This document shows, in pieces, positions 16,850 through 26,253 of a stretch of DNA of 64,000 nucleotides. Source of the stretch: Balneola sp. (GTDB taxonomy: Bacteria; Bacteroidota; Rhodothermia; Balneolales; Balneolaceae); the NCBI GenBank assembly GCA_002696035.1, contig NZQV01000010.1:827764-891763 (forward strand), given 5' to 3'. Made by a program: the position numbers and the translations under genes. The notes beneath the pieces were generated by a model. It saw only the letters and a program-made list of their open reading frames with translations, ran no database searches and was not told where the DNA came from. Each line of letters begins with the position of its first letter. The first letter of the stretch is position 1.

Positions 16850-17547
16850 TGACCATGTCTGATACAGAGATTGTTTTAGAGGCTAAGGATCTCCGGAAAA
16901 GTTTCCCTGCCGGACCCGGTAAAGATGAACTTCACGTATTAGAAGGGTTAAACCTGGAGATCCCTAAGGGAAGCATCACCTCTATAATTGGTTCCAGCGG
17001 CAGTGGCAAAAGTACACTACTGCATATTCTGGGCGGACTGGACACGACCGACAGCGGCGACGTATTATGGGGCGGTAAGAACATCACAGATTACAAACCC
17101 GATGACCTCGCTGAATTCAGAAACCGGTACATCGGTTTTGTTTTTCAGTTTCACCATTTACTACCTGAATTTACCGCGCTCGAGAATGTGGCCATGCCCG
17201 CTCTTATTGCAGGAACATCTCATAAAGAAGCATACAAAAGAGCCCAAGAACTATTAGATCTTTTTGGGATCGAAAGCCGCAAAGGTCACCGCCCTACAGA
17301 ACTTTCTGGAGGGGAGCAGCAACGTGTTTCTATGGCGAGGGCACTTATGAATAATCCCAATATCATTCTGGCTGATGAACCAACCGGAAACCTGGATCAG
17401 GAGAACACCAACATTATTTTGGATCAGCTTTTTGAGCTTCGGGAAGCTGTTGGCGTTTCCGTATTACTGATCACACACGAAAAAGAAATTGCAGAACGCT
17501 CAGATCGAATTTTAAATCTTAAAAAAGGTATCTTAGAACCACTTTAG
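16849..17547 (+). CDS. lolD: LolD/MacB-type ABC transporter ATP-binding protein
   Basis: 232 residues, the compact size of LolD. Walker A GSSGSGKS (48-55, Lys54), Q-loop [18 protein letters not shown], signature [15 protein letters not shown], Walker [14 protein letters not shown] and H-loop LLITHE. This subfamily powers LolCDE, which extracts outer-membrane lipoproteins from the inner membrane, or related MacB/FtsE-like exporters. No LolC/E permease is adjacent, so the partner is elsewhere. LolD fits the many outer-envelope lipoproteins in this window. An alternative start at ATG 16855 removes two residues. Confidence 0.85.
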   Translation: MTMSDTEIVLEAKDLRKSFPAGPGKDELHVLEGLNLEIPKGSITSIIGSSGSGKSTLLHILGGLDTTDSGDVLWGGKNITDYKPDDLAEFRNRYIGFVFQFHHLLPEFTALENVAMPALIAGTSHKEAYKRAQELLDLFGIESRKGHRPTELSGGEQQRVSMARALMNNPNIILADEPTGNLDQENTNIILDQLFELREAVGVSVLLITHEKEIAERSDRILNLKKGILEPL

Positions 17548-17617
17548 TGTTTTGGGAAGTCCTAAAACAGTCCTATTTTTACAATCTTAAAAATTCACAG
17601 CTACATTATTAAAAATT

Positions 17618-18301
17618 ATGTCTAAACGACTTTCAAAAGAAGAATTAGAATCGGATCCGCTGATTGAAAATTTCAATCGGTTAAATGCCTTTTATGCAGA
17701 AAATAAGTCAACTGTAATAAGTGTTTTAGTTGCTTTGGTTTTAGTGATCGGAGGTTTTTTTGGGTGGAAGGCCTACTCTGAGAATCAGGAAACTGAAGCT
17801 CAAAATTATCTTGCTGTTGCCGAAACATTTTATACCAATGGTGAGTACGAAAGTGCACTTTACGGTGATGACGCCTCTCTTTCTTATGGATTTGATCAGA
17901 TCGCTGATGAATATCCACTGACCAAGGCTGGAAACATGGCCAATTATTATGCGGCCGTATCCAGCTACGAGTTAGGCGATGTGGAAACTGCACTCACCTA
18001 CATCATAGAATTTGATGTTCCAGAAGGTATTTTAGGTGTAGGGCCACTTACCTTCCATGCAAAATTACTTTTGGCTAATGGAAGTCATGAAGCAGCCGCT
18101 CAGAAATTCGTTGAAGCGGCCAACTGGTCTAAAAATGATGTAACCACCCCCTCCAATCTTTTTCAGGCTTCTCAGGCTTATTATGAAGCTGAGAATTATG
18201 ATCGTGCAGGCAGCCTGGTAGATCAGATCATTAACGAATATCCCGAAAGCAGCCAATTTGTGAAAGCGCAAAAGTTGAAGGGAATGTTGGTGGCTGGGTA
18301 A
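17618..18301 (+). CDS. Membrane-anchored tetratricopeptide-repeat protein
   Basis: 227 residues: short cytoplasmic N-terminus, one transmembrane helix (STVISVLVALVLVIGGFFGW, ~35-55) and a periplasmic region of TPR-like helical pairs (~65-225), with repeats centred on AQNYLAVAETFYTNGEYESAL, AGNMANYYAAVSSYELGDVETAL and LFQASQAYYEAENYDRAG. The layout is that of YfgM-like proteins, which act with SecYEG-associated chaperones in E. coli; equivalence is inference. It follows lolD after 70 bases and ends in a strong bidirectional terminator. Confidence 0.75.
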   Translation: MSKRLSKEELESDPLIENFNRLNAFYAENKSTVISVLVALVLVIGGFFGWKAYSENQETEAQNYLAVAETFYTNGEYESALYGDDASLSYGFDQIADEYPLTKAGNMANYYAAVSSYELGDVETALTYIIEFDVPEGILGVGPLTFHAKLLLANGSHEAAAQKFVEAANWSKNDVTTPSNLFQASQAYYEAENYDRAGSLVDQIINEYPESSQFVKAQKLKGMLVAG

Positions 18302-18326
18302 ACTTCACATCAACCTTTATGAATAT

Positions 18327-18354
18327 AAAAAAGGCCTCAATCGAGGCCTTTTTT
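18327..18354. terminator. Strong bidirectional terminator
   Basis: A6-GGCCTC-aatc-GAGGCC-T6: a perfect 8-12 bp stem with a 4-base loop. It ends the plus-strand TPR gene and, symmetrically, the minus-strand glycan operon that finishes at 18454. Confidence 0.92.
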
Positions 18355-18453
18355 ATTGATCTATAATTTTATTTGATCTGATTTCATTCTGATGCTTCTT
18401 AGTGAACAGAAGCTATATCCAAATTACTCAAACCCTAGGGTAATAATGATTGG

Positions 18454-19884
18454 TTATAATTCCCCTCTTCTTTCAACAAGTTTATCCTGAATTTCTCTTG
18501 CTTTGTCTTCGGTTAGACCGTAGCTGTACATAACCCATATTGCTAGTCCGGCTGTAACAGCAGGTATGACAATGTCTGCAATTCGAAGATTGGTCATAGT
18601 TTCGACACTCTGGGTAGCAGCATTTTGATCGAAGCCTACAATTTCCAAGACCAATCCTCCAAGTACGAGAGCAATGGCCTGTCCAAGTTTTACCATCCAC
18701 CAATAGATGGCTCCAAAGGTACCCTCTTTTCTGGGCATTCCATTATTAAGCTCATCAAGGTCACAAACATCCGCAGTCATACTCATCATAAGCGTGAAGA
18801 GCCCTCCCAGGCCAAATGCCATAAAGGGAATAGGCATGAACATCAGCCATGGATTTTCCGGACTAAACCCCCACCACTTTAAGATATAACCAACAATAGA
18901 AAGTGCAGTTGATATAATAAAGGCTTTCCTCTTACCAAGCTTATCCGACATCCAAGAAACTATCGGGATCACAAGGAATGCAGTACCAATCGCCGTTACA
19001 GTAGAAAACCAGGCAGGCCAGTTACCAGCAGCACCATAATCACCGTTAAACATATAGAATACAATAATAAAGTAACTGAACGAAGCAACGAGCTGAAACC
19101 CATTAAATACCAAAAATGTGGCTCCGCATAATTTCACGAAAGGTTTATTCTGAAAAACCAGTTTAATGTCTTGAAACAACTGCTTAAAGTTCTCCCAGAT
19201 CGTACTAAAATTAATCTCTTTTTGATTCTGGATCTTAGAAGAATCCATGCCTTTACAAAATATTGCCGGTAGCACCCCTAAGATCATACAGGCCCCACCT
19301 ACTATATATGCCAACTGCCTTACTCCAACTGCTTGTGACTCAAATAGCTCAGGGTCAGCTATTATAACCCAGAACCAAGGCACGATCATCCAGGCAAATT
19401 GTCCCATAGTTTGAGAAAATGCCATTAAGCGTGTTCGCTCATTGTAGTCGGTTGTCATTTCATATCCCAACCCGATCAAAGGAGTTGCAAACATGGTATT
19501 TCCTAAAAGAAATACCATTGACATGATCAGAAAATACCAGAAAATATAAGTCTGAGAATCAGTCTCATCCAACTGCCAAAGCATAATGTAGAAGATGCCG
19601 CTTAAAATGGCCCCTATAAGAATATATGGCCGTCTTCTTCCCCATCTTGATTTTGTATTATCTGAAATGAAGCCCATGATGGGATCCGTCAGAGCATCAA
19701 ATATTCGAGGTAAACCACTTAATAGCCCGGAAAGAAAAGGATCCATCCCAAAAGCTGTTAAAAGGAAAAACTGAAATACTGCCAATGCCCCGGGAAGAAG
19801 GTTTAACACCAGGTGCCCGGTACCATATGCGAATTTTTGACCTACTGGGACTCTGTCCTTTATAACAGTTTTTTTAGCTGACAT
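18454..19884 (-). CDS. GPH-family sugar:cation symporter (MFS)
   Basis: 476 residues with about 12 membrane segments. Family marks: GTGHLVLNLLPG near residue 20, DALTDPIMGFISDNTKSRWGRRRPYILIGA (~65-95), which is the conserved MelB/GPH cytoplasmic loop, and the paired DKLGKRKAFI loop in the second half. GPH symporters move disaccharides and short oligosaccharides across the inner membrane with sodium or protons. Last gene of the minus-strand glucan operon, 48 bases after the GH30 gene, so laminaribiose or longer beta-glucans are the likely cargo feeding the cytoplasmic phosphorylase in the same operon. Specificity is inference from context. Confidence 0.88.
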   Translation of the reverse strand: MSAKKTVIKDRVPVGQKFAYGTGHLVLNLLPGALAVFQFFLLTAFGMDPFLSGLLSGLPRIFDALTDPIMGFISDNTKSRWGRRRPYILIGAILSGIFYIMLWQLDETDSQTYIFWYFLIMSMVFLLGNTMFATPLIGLGYEMTTDYNERTRLMAFSQTMGQFAWMIVPWFWVIIADPELFESQAVGVRQLAYIVGGACMILGVLPAIFCKGMDSSKIQNQKEINFSTIWENFKQLFQDIKLVFQNKPFVKLCGATFLVFNGFQLVASFSYFIIVFYMFNGDYGAAGNWPAWFSTVTAIGTAFLVIPIVSWMSDKLGKRKAFIISTALSIVGYILKWWGFSPENPWLMFMPIPFMAFGLGGLFTLMMSMTADVCDLDELNNGMPRKEGTFGAIYWWMVKLGQAIALVLGGLVLEIVGFDQNAATQSVETMTNLRIADIVIPAVTAGLAIWVMYSYGLTEDKAREIQDKLVERRGEL

Positions 19885-19932
19885 TCTATATTCTGAAATT
19901 TAGATTGGTTAGTTCAAATTTATTTCAAATTT

Positions 19933-21429
19933 CTATGATGGAATTATAATAGTCTGTATAGCCTTTCGATCAATTGAGAATTCAGTAGCCTGACCATCAA
20001 GGTTCAGCTTGACCGAAGTTCTTTTCATCGTTGGGTTAAAAAGAACTACAGCAATACTTCCATCTGGATTTTGTGCGGCCGTCATCATGAGCTCAGTTTC
20101 GGAATGTTCAAATCCGATTCTTTTTGCCCCGGGTCGAATATATCTACTGAAGTGAGACATGGTGTAATACAAAGGCGTGAAATAAACTTCATCAGCATCA
20201 GGGTCTACGATCACAGGAGCTACACACCAGTTTTCAGCCCAGTTTGGCCCCCCTTGTCTATCCAGAACCATATTCCAGTCTATCCAGCCATCTACCCAGT
20301 TATTCAACGTTCCTATCATATCCCGGGCATACCGAAATACAGGTACATATTTTGGATGTAAGGGTTTTTGTTCTTCCGGAGCCCAATCATACCCCCAGTC
20401 TGTTGCCTCTTTCGACCAATACCATTCATCATCTCTCCATTTTGGTACTTCCGCATCAACGGTAGCCTCAGTCTGAATTATATATTTACCGGGAGCTGCC
20501 TCATGAGCATACTGCAAAGCATCTTCAAAGATCTTATACGTACTAGCATACCAGTGAACCGCAATTCCATCATAATAAGATGCAACTTCTTCATCTTCAT
20601 ACATGGCATCTACCCACTCATAGAGCTCATCTCCTCGATTTTGATCATACCCTAGAACAATAACATCATGACTGTCGGCTTCAAGTTGAGGACCAAGATG
20701 ATTCACCAAAAACTCATTCATCTCTTCCGGAGTGTAATGCATGCTATCCCAGTTGCTATCGTTGCCCAAAGGTTCATTCTCGATAGTAATTCCCCAGATA
20801 TCAATTCCTTCTTCATTGTAGGCAGTCAAATACTTCGAGAAATACAATGCCCAGGTATCGTAGTATTCGGGGAGTAACCTTCCTCCCTTCCAGTCGTTGT
20901 TGTCTTTCATCCATGGTGGGGCTGTCCATGGAGAGGAAATGATCCTGAATCCATCCGTTGATATTCTCATAGCATCTTTGATCATGGGAATAATGTCATC
21001 ACGGTCTTCATCAATGGAAAAATTCGCCAGTGATTTATCTTCTTCCGGAGCGTAAGAGTAGTTGCCTAATGAGAAATCGCTCGAATTAATATGAGTCCTT
21101 GTCAGAGAGTAACGAGCTCCTGAATCTCCGAAATAAGCTTCCAGAATACGCTCTCTGTTTTCCTGACTTAACTCATTTAACAGATATGCAGATGACTCAG
21201 TAAAAGAACCTCCAAAACCGGTGATCTCCTGAAAAGTTTCCTCAGGTTTTAGAACTATTTCTAAAACAGCTGATGTATCTGTTTGATCAAACTCAGTAAG
21301 TTCTGTGAGCTGATTTCCAGCCTCGGAGGTTTCAAATATCTCCGTTTCGAGCTTGCTATTTTGAGTGCAACTTGTGAATAATGTGATCATCAATACTATA
21401 ATGAATGAGAGTGTTGTCGCTTGTTTCAT
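19933..21429 (-). CDS. GH30 beta-glucanase/glucosidase, lipoprotein
   Basis: 498 residues. Lipoprotein signal with Cys21 (LFTS-C). Family GH30 marks: ITGFGGSFTESSAYLL (~69-84), RTHINSSDFS (~111-120), SPWTAPPWMK (~166-175), acid/base Glu219 in ITIENEP and nucleophile Glu321 in IIQTEA, then a C-terminal beta domain (~420-498). GH30 members in laminarin loci cut beta-1,6 side branches; glucosylceramidase-like subfamilies share this architecture. In context an exo/endo-beta-1,6-glucanase removing laminarin branches is likely. Starts 5 bases after the GH17 stop, in the middle of a tight operon. Subfamily placement needs a phylogeny. Confidence 0.88.
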   Translation of the reverse strand: MKQATTLSFIIVLMITLFTSCTQNSKLETEIFETSEAGNQLTELTEFDQTDTSAVLEIVLKPEETFQEITGFGGSFTESSAYLLNELSQENRERILEAYFGDSGARYSLTRTHINSSDFSLGNYSYAPEEDKSLANFSIDEDRDDIIPMIKDAMRISTDGFRIISSPWTAPPWMKDNNDWKGGRLLPEYYDTWALYFSKYLTAYNEEGIDIWGITIENEPLGNDSNWDSMHYTPEEMNEFLVNHLGPQLEADSHDVIVLGYDQNRGDELYEWVDAMYEDEEVASYYDGIAVHWYASTYKIFEDALQYAHEAAPGKYIIQTEATVDAEVPKWRDDEWYWSKEATDWGYDWAPEEQKPLHPKYVPVFRYARDMIGTLNNWVDGWIDWNMVLDRQGGPNWAENWCVAPVIVDPDADEVYFTPLYYTMSHFSRYIRPGAKRIGFEHSETELMMTAAQNPDGSIAVVLFNPTMKRTSVKLNLDGQATEFSIDRKAIQTIIIPS

Positions 21430-21434
21430 TGTAT

Positions 21435-22748
21435 TTAATTGAGCTCTTCTGTTCTATTTTTAATTTCTTCCCTGGTTGGAGGAACCTTTACGGTTTTCAT
21501 CATTTTACTTGTGTCACCGGCAAAAGATTTTTTGATCGGCATTCCATCTCTGGTCAATCCATCAAATACACCCGCTTCTACTTCATCCCAAAAGACGTAT
21601 TTAGCTTCAGACTGTAAGTTGATCAATCCAAAATGATTCTCAGAACCCCCGGGATTCTCCGCATCTTTCCATTGTTCATCAAAAGCCTCAAAGTAAAACA
21701 TAGAGATTCCGTTTTCTTCGGTCCATTCCCGCATCATATCATGATACATAGCCATCTTATATTCATCGGTAGCTTTAGAACCGTCATCTCCATAATAGCC
21801 ATTTGATTCGGTAGCCCATCCGGTCTCTCCAATATGAACAGGCTTTTTAACGCCAATACTATCCATATATGCCACCACGCTTTGATATTGAGAAATGGCA
21901 TAATCTCTGGATCTTGTCATAGCTGCCTTAATCTTTTCTTTGTCAGACAGATCTTTTTCAGTTTCTTCTACTCCCCAAAAATCAGGATTGTAATGTGTGT
22001 CGTGCATTGGATAGGTGTGCATGGAAATATAGTCGACTGATTTTATCAGAGCATTCAGATCTTCTTTGTGGTATTCCGTACCTCCGCCTCCCCAGGATGC
22101 AAAATTATCAGAACTGGTTATCCATAAAGATCTTGGAAGTTCACCTTGTTCTTTCAACTGCTGTAAATGCTTGACCCATTTCAGAATGATACCCGGCTCC
22201 ACAAAATATTCCCATTGCCAGTGAACCATTGCCTCATTACCAACGGCTATGATCTTGACAATATCGGGATACTCCTTAGCCAGAGATACTGCACGGGCAA
22301 TCTCCTCTGCATTTCTCGAACTGCCTTCATTGCGAATGCGATCGGGTTTATCCGTCCAGGCATTCTTGGCATCTATCCAGGCCCCCATCATAACATACAT
22401 CTCAAAAGATGGATCTTCGGTTTTGAGCTCCCGAATTGCGCGTAATAAATTCGGTACCGCTTCCAGGTACAGATTATAAGTTCGAACGATCTTGATATCT
22501 AAAGCAGATAATATCTTCATGTCATCCTTCAGCTCAGAAATAGTAGGCTGAATATCACGTGACAATCCTCTATATCCGCTATAAGAGATCGCTTTATACT
22601 CCGGATTCCCAAGAATTTCAGCAGCTGTTATACCTGCTCTTCTATCGTTATTTTGAGTACAAGCACTCAGCCCCAAGACAAAAGCTATCAACAGGAAAGT
22701 GCCGGATTTTAGCATCAAATGATTTGATCTACGATTGGAATTTATCAT
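21435..22748 (-). CDS. GH17 beta-1,3-glucanase-like lipoprotein
   Basis: 437 residues, lipoprotein signal ending at Cys30 (GLSA-C). GH17 TIM barrel: start YKAISYSGYRGLS, IVRTYNLY (~87-94), acid/base Glu172 in IIAVGNEAMVHW, VDYISMHTYP (~238-247), nucleophile Glu308 in VHIGETGWAT and YFEAFDEQWK near the end. GH17 enzymes hydrolyse beta-1,3-glucan, and GH17 is a standard member of marine laminarin loci, often acting on unbranched or debranched chains. ATG abuts the stop of the phosphorylase gene (TAAATG), so the two are coupled. Like the neighbouring GH30, the mature protein begins CTQN, suggesting the same sorting. Confidence 0.85.
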   Translation of the reverse strand: MINSNRRSNHLMLKSGTFLLIAFVLGLSACTQNNDRRAGITAAEILGNPEYKAISYSGYRGLSRDIQPTISELKDDMKILSALDIKIVRTYNLYLEAVPNLLRAIRELKTEDPSFEMYVMMGAWIDAKNAWTDKPDRIRNEGSSRNAEEIARAVSLAKEYPDIVKIIAVGNEAMVHWQWEYFVEPGIILKWVKHLQQLKEQGELPRSLWITSSDNFASWGGGGTEYHKEDLNALIKSVDYISMHTYPMHDTHYNPDFWGVEETEKDLSDKEKIKAAMTRSRDYAISQYQSVVAYMDSIGVKKPVHIGETGWATESNGYYGDDGSKATDEYKMAMYHDMMREWTEENGISMFYFEAFDEQWKDAENPGGSENHFGLINLQSEAKYVFWDEVEAGVFDGLTRDGMPIKKSFAGDTSKMMKTVKVPPTREEIKNRTEELN

Positions 22749-25700
22749 TTATCTAAGCTCACTTTCTTTTAATGATACTGTGATCTGTTTCACGTTCCCT
22801 GATCTCTTGAATAGTTCATCTGAAAGTTGTTTTGTGAGACCCAGAGAATCTAACTCTTCAATTTCACCATCACTAAACTCTACTTTTATGCTATTGGTAT
22901 CATTTAGTTTGTAGATTACGGGAACCTGACAGCATGTGAACAACAAACTATTCTCCGGAAGAGAAATTGAGTATTTTTCTTGTCCCAGATCAACCAGTTC
23001 AAAGGCTTTAGACTCAGCGATGAATGCATCACTGGAAAGGAGGAAAGGATCAAAACTCAGGATCCCATCCTCTACTCTCAATCCTAACTGAGCAAAACGA
23101 ACTAAGATATCTTCTTTCACCTGTCCGGTCATGCCCGGTTGCTGAGCTCCACGGTGCTGCGGTGTATGCGAATATGGGTCTGTTGGAAATGCTCCATAAA
23201 CTTCAGGATCTTTATGAATTCCAATTCCTTTACCTACTTCGTCAAAATGCTTCAACAGCTGATCCAAAGTTGAAGGATCAACTTGCCCTTCATGAGCTTC
23301 AATAGTTATCTCAGTTACCGCAAGATGCAGCTTTGAGACCATGTGCCAATAGATGGAACCAAGTCCTTCATAGGCGAAGAAGGTACCTGACCGACCGGTA
23401 AAAGATTTATGATCAAAGACCTGCTCGAAGATATCCAGAAGAAGTTGCTCTTCTTTCTTGATCATGGAACCATACTTCCCTGATCTCATTTCGTCTATTT
23501 TATTCTTCAGGTCTCTGGCATTCTTGAAATTACCGTTGAAGTGAAATCCTCCATTCACATCTTTATTTATGATATCAAGGTTTCCATCTGCAATCAGTGT
23601 CTGCAACAATTCTGACTTCTTAACTAGTTCTTCAGGAATGTTGTTTCGTTCCAGAAAACCTGGCAGATCCTTGTTTGGATATAAGATATAGCTTTGCTGA
23701 TCTTTTCTGTAAAGTGCACTATTTCTAAGGGCATCAAGTACTTTCAGGGAATCTTCAGGGCTGAGATATTTGGAACTAAGTACGGCCACTTGCCCCTCAA
23801 GCATCTCATCCAGATAGGATATTGAAATTCCTTCACCCTCAACACTCATAAGGTTGTAAGCATGATAGAGGTTATCTTCACGCTTATTCGCCCGGATCGA
23901 ATGTTCAAGATATTCAAGCGCTACTTCCACAAAATGCTGCACTTCGGAAAGGCTAAGACCAGACTTCTTTCCACTAAAACCTTGATCATAGATCGTGTTC
24001 CTGAAATCACTGCCCGCTTTACCCAATCCATCGGTAATATCTTTTCTTTTTTCATCATCAATGGATGTATCCAATAGCTGCTTTTTCTGTTCCAGCACAG
24101 CTTTGATATTGCTGAAAAACGTATTGAGCTCATCAGAGACTGCGATCTCATCAACTTCAGCTTCTTCCAACCTCGATTCAACAAACTTTAGAAATCGACG
24201 GAGATAATACAGCGTAACCATGGATACCCCATTTCCTACCAGGGCATTGTTGGCATCATTCCACTCCGGCCGTTGTGTGTTCATCCATATTCCACCTTCA
24301 GGAATGAAATTCGATATTTTCGAAAGCACGGTAGCCAATATCTTTTCAAGGAAATTTACGTGGTGGATGTCATCCTTGGAGCTTTTGAGTAATGCTCCAT
24401 CAGCGCCAATTTCCGCAACTTTTTCTCTGATATCACGGTCCGATTCCATATCAAAATCGATGGTATCTTTCGGATCGTTTAAAATATCCTCATACGATTT
24501 GATGCGATAAGGCACATTGGCATACACGAAATTATTTTTTCTGAACAGAGCCTTGAATGCCTCAGGGCGATAATCATTATAGAACTCCAGAAACTTGAGC
24601 AGGTATATGATCTGATGATCTCCCCAGTAGCCAATATAGGACCAGGGATCATCCGGCTCGATGGTCTCCCAGTCGAAACCGCCCTTAGTAACCCGGTAAG
24701 GATTGTAACCGTCGAAGGTCGTTGCATTCAAAAATTTCGATATCATGCTCTCCACAAACAGTGGGTAAGAATGAACCAAAGCCTCCCAATTTTGGAAAAT
24801 ATCCCGCCAGTTCCCTTCATAATCTAAGATCTTGGAACCATCGACTTCGCTGTGGGTGTTAATAGAGAATTTATTCCATGGACGGCTGGGGTCTCCGTGA
24901 CGGCGGCTGAATTTAAGGGATAAGTACTCTCCGGCTAAGCGGTCAAGATCTGCATCTTCACTTTCAGAAAGCAAACTATCCAGTTCAAATTTGGTGAAGG
25001 TCTCATTCAATTTACTGAAGAACACCGAATTTTGATCGAACACGGTGCTATTCGCATTCCGCAGATATTTCTCAAAATCAGCCTTTTCAACAACATAGTT
25101 CTTGTCAAAGGTACCCCCACGCATAATATTGAATAAAACGTTAGAGTAATGCCGTGCATCCTGATATTCGTCCGAAGTCGCTTCCAGTCCATCAGCACCA
25201 GCTACCAGTTGGATCAGTTTTTCAGTACCACGCTCTACATCTTGATCAACCCGTGATTTCAGATCCTCACCGGAACGAATAGCTTCATTCAGGCGAATCA
25301 CATTTGGATGATTTTGATTTACATTAGCAACGATCATCCAGGATTTATCCTTTCCGCCTTCAAGGTTTATTTCAGTTTGAATGAAATAGGCTCCTTTCTC
25401 TCCTTTTACATCTGTTTCTTCTACAACAGGCACCATATCTCTGAACTTATCGAGCTGTAACGACGATAGAAGAAACCTGGGCTCCTCAAGTCCAAGTGAC
25501 CAGACCACATTGGCTTTCAGGGCTTCGCTCGGTTCTGCTTTATCAACGATGATGGCGCTTAAGGCAAATATACCCAGCCCAGTATCTTTAACTAATTCAC
25601 TGCGCTTATAGGCATCTACGAGGTTACTGGAACGGGTTTGCAGATCACTATTTACTCCGTGCGGAAGAATATTCTGAATTCCATCCAGCACTGATACCTT

Positions 25701-26162
25701 TTGCTCATCAGATGAGTGATTTATTAACTGTGATCTACGAACAAATCCAAATTCGTTGCTCGAATTCCATTCGTATTTAAAGGTTAGCTCCAGATCGTGA
25801 TTGATTTCCTCAAACAAGATCTTATTGCCATATCGATTTTTGTACAGGTTTCTTGTGCATTTATATCGATAAGCATCTCTTTCTGAAAAAGGCTCCCAGA
25901 CTTGTACTCCTTCATCTGTGAAAACTTGAAAGATGGTTTTACCTCCAGTAGTATCAGCAAGCTCTGTAAGCTTATCATCAGTATAATAAGGAAATAAAGC
26001 ATATTCAGCGTTCTTTCTTCCGGCTGTCAATCCTCCGTTACTCGAAATAAACATCCAATGATTTGAATCACTGACAAGACTCATGAAGAAAGGTCTTAAA
26101 TCATCGTGATCTGAAATTTTAAACCATGTTTCTTTTTCTGAATTTTCAATCGTTATGGACAC
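22749..26162 (-). CDS. GH149-like beta-1,3-oligoglucan phosphorylase
   Basis: 1137 residues, no signal peptide, hence cytoplasmic. Built like GH94-related inverting phosphorylases: N-terminal beta-sandwich starting WFKISDHDDLRPFF with SNGGLTAGRKNAEYALFPYYTDD, large helical catalytic barrel with RPEWNDANNALVGNG (candidate general acid Asp636), and later YSHTPQHRGAQQPGMTGQVKEDIL with IL-x-FDPFLL. Length above 1100 with extra domains fits GH149 better than the shorter GH94; GH161 is the other option. Reaction: beta-1,3-glucan(n) + phosphate to glucan(n-1) + glucose-1-phosphate, saving ATP. Neighbours (GH17, GH30, sugar symporter) strongly support beta-1,3-glucan as substrate. Confidence 0.8.
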   Translation of the reverse strand: MSITIENSEKETWFKISDHDDLRPFFMSLVSDSNHWMFISSNGGLTAGRKNAEYALFPYYTDDKLTELADTTGGKTIFQVFTDEGVQVWEPFSERDAYRYKCTRNLYKNRYGNKILFEEINHDLELTFKYEWNSSNEFGFVRRSQLINHSSDEQKVSVLDGIQNILPHGVNSDLQTRSSNLVDAYKRSELVKDTGLGIFALSAIIVDKAEPSEALKANVVWSLGLEEPRFLLSSLQLDKFRDMVPVVEETDVKGEKGAYFIQTEINLEGGKDKSWMIVANVNQNHPNVIRLNEAIRSGEDLKSRVDQDVERGTEKLIQLVAGADGLEATSDEYQDARHYSNVLFNIMRGGTFDKNYVVEKADFEKYLRNANSTVFDQNSVFFSKLNETFTKFELDSLLSESEDADLDRLAGEYLSLKFSRRHGDPSRPWNKFSINTHSEVDGSKILDYEGNWRDIFQNWEALVHSYPLFVESMISKFLNATTFDGYNPYRVTKGGFDWETIEPDDPWSYIGYWGDHQIIYLLKFLEFYNDYRPEAFKALFRKNNFVYANVPYRIKSYEDILNDPKDTIDFDMESDRDIREKVAEIGADGALLKSSKDDIHHVNFLEKILATVLSKISNFIPEGGIWMNTQRPEWNDANNALVGNGVSMVTLYYLRRFLKFVESRLEEAEVDEIAVSDELNTFFSNIKAVLEQKKQLLDTSIDDEKRKDITDGLGKAGSDFRNTIYDQGFSGKKSGLSLSEVQHFVEVALEYLEHSIRANKREDNLYHAYNLMSVEGEGISISYLDEMLEGQVAVLSSKYLSPEDSLKVLDALRNSALYRKDQQSYILYPNKDLPGFLERNNIPEELVKKSELLQTLIADGNLDIINKDVNGGFHFNGNFKNARDLKNKIDEMRSGKYGSMIKKEEQLLLDIFEQVFDHKSFTGRSGTFFAYEGLGSIYWHMVSKLHLAVTEITIEAHEGQVDPSTLDQLLKHFDEVGKGIGIHKDPEVYGAFPTDPYSHTPQHRGAQQPGMTGQVKEDILVRFAQLGLRVEDGILSFDPFLLSSDAFIAESKAFELVDLGQEKYSISLPENSLLFTCCQVPVIYKLNDTNSIKVEFSDGEIEELDSLGLTKQLSDELFKRSGNVKQITVSLKESELR

Positions 26163-26253
26163 AGTTAAAAAGTTTTTGTATTAATATTCGGGCCAGAACT
26201 TATTAGGCCATTATGTATTGTATATGAAATTGATCGCTGTATTTACCGCTCTT

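Noticed and set aside
18436..18445. ACCCTAGGGT palindrome after the symporter gene
   Set aside because: Ten bases without loop or T-run, inside a convergent gap already served by the strong terminator at 18327-18354.
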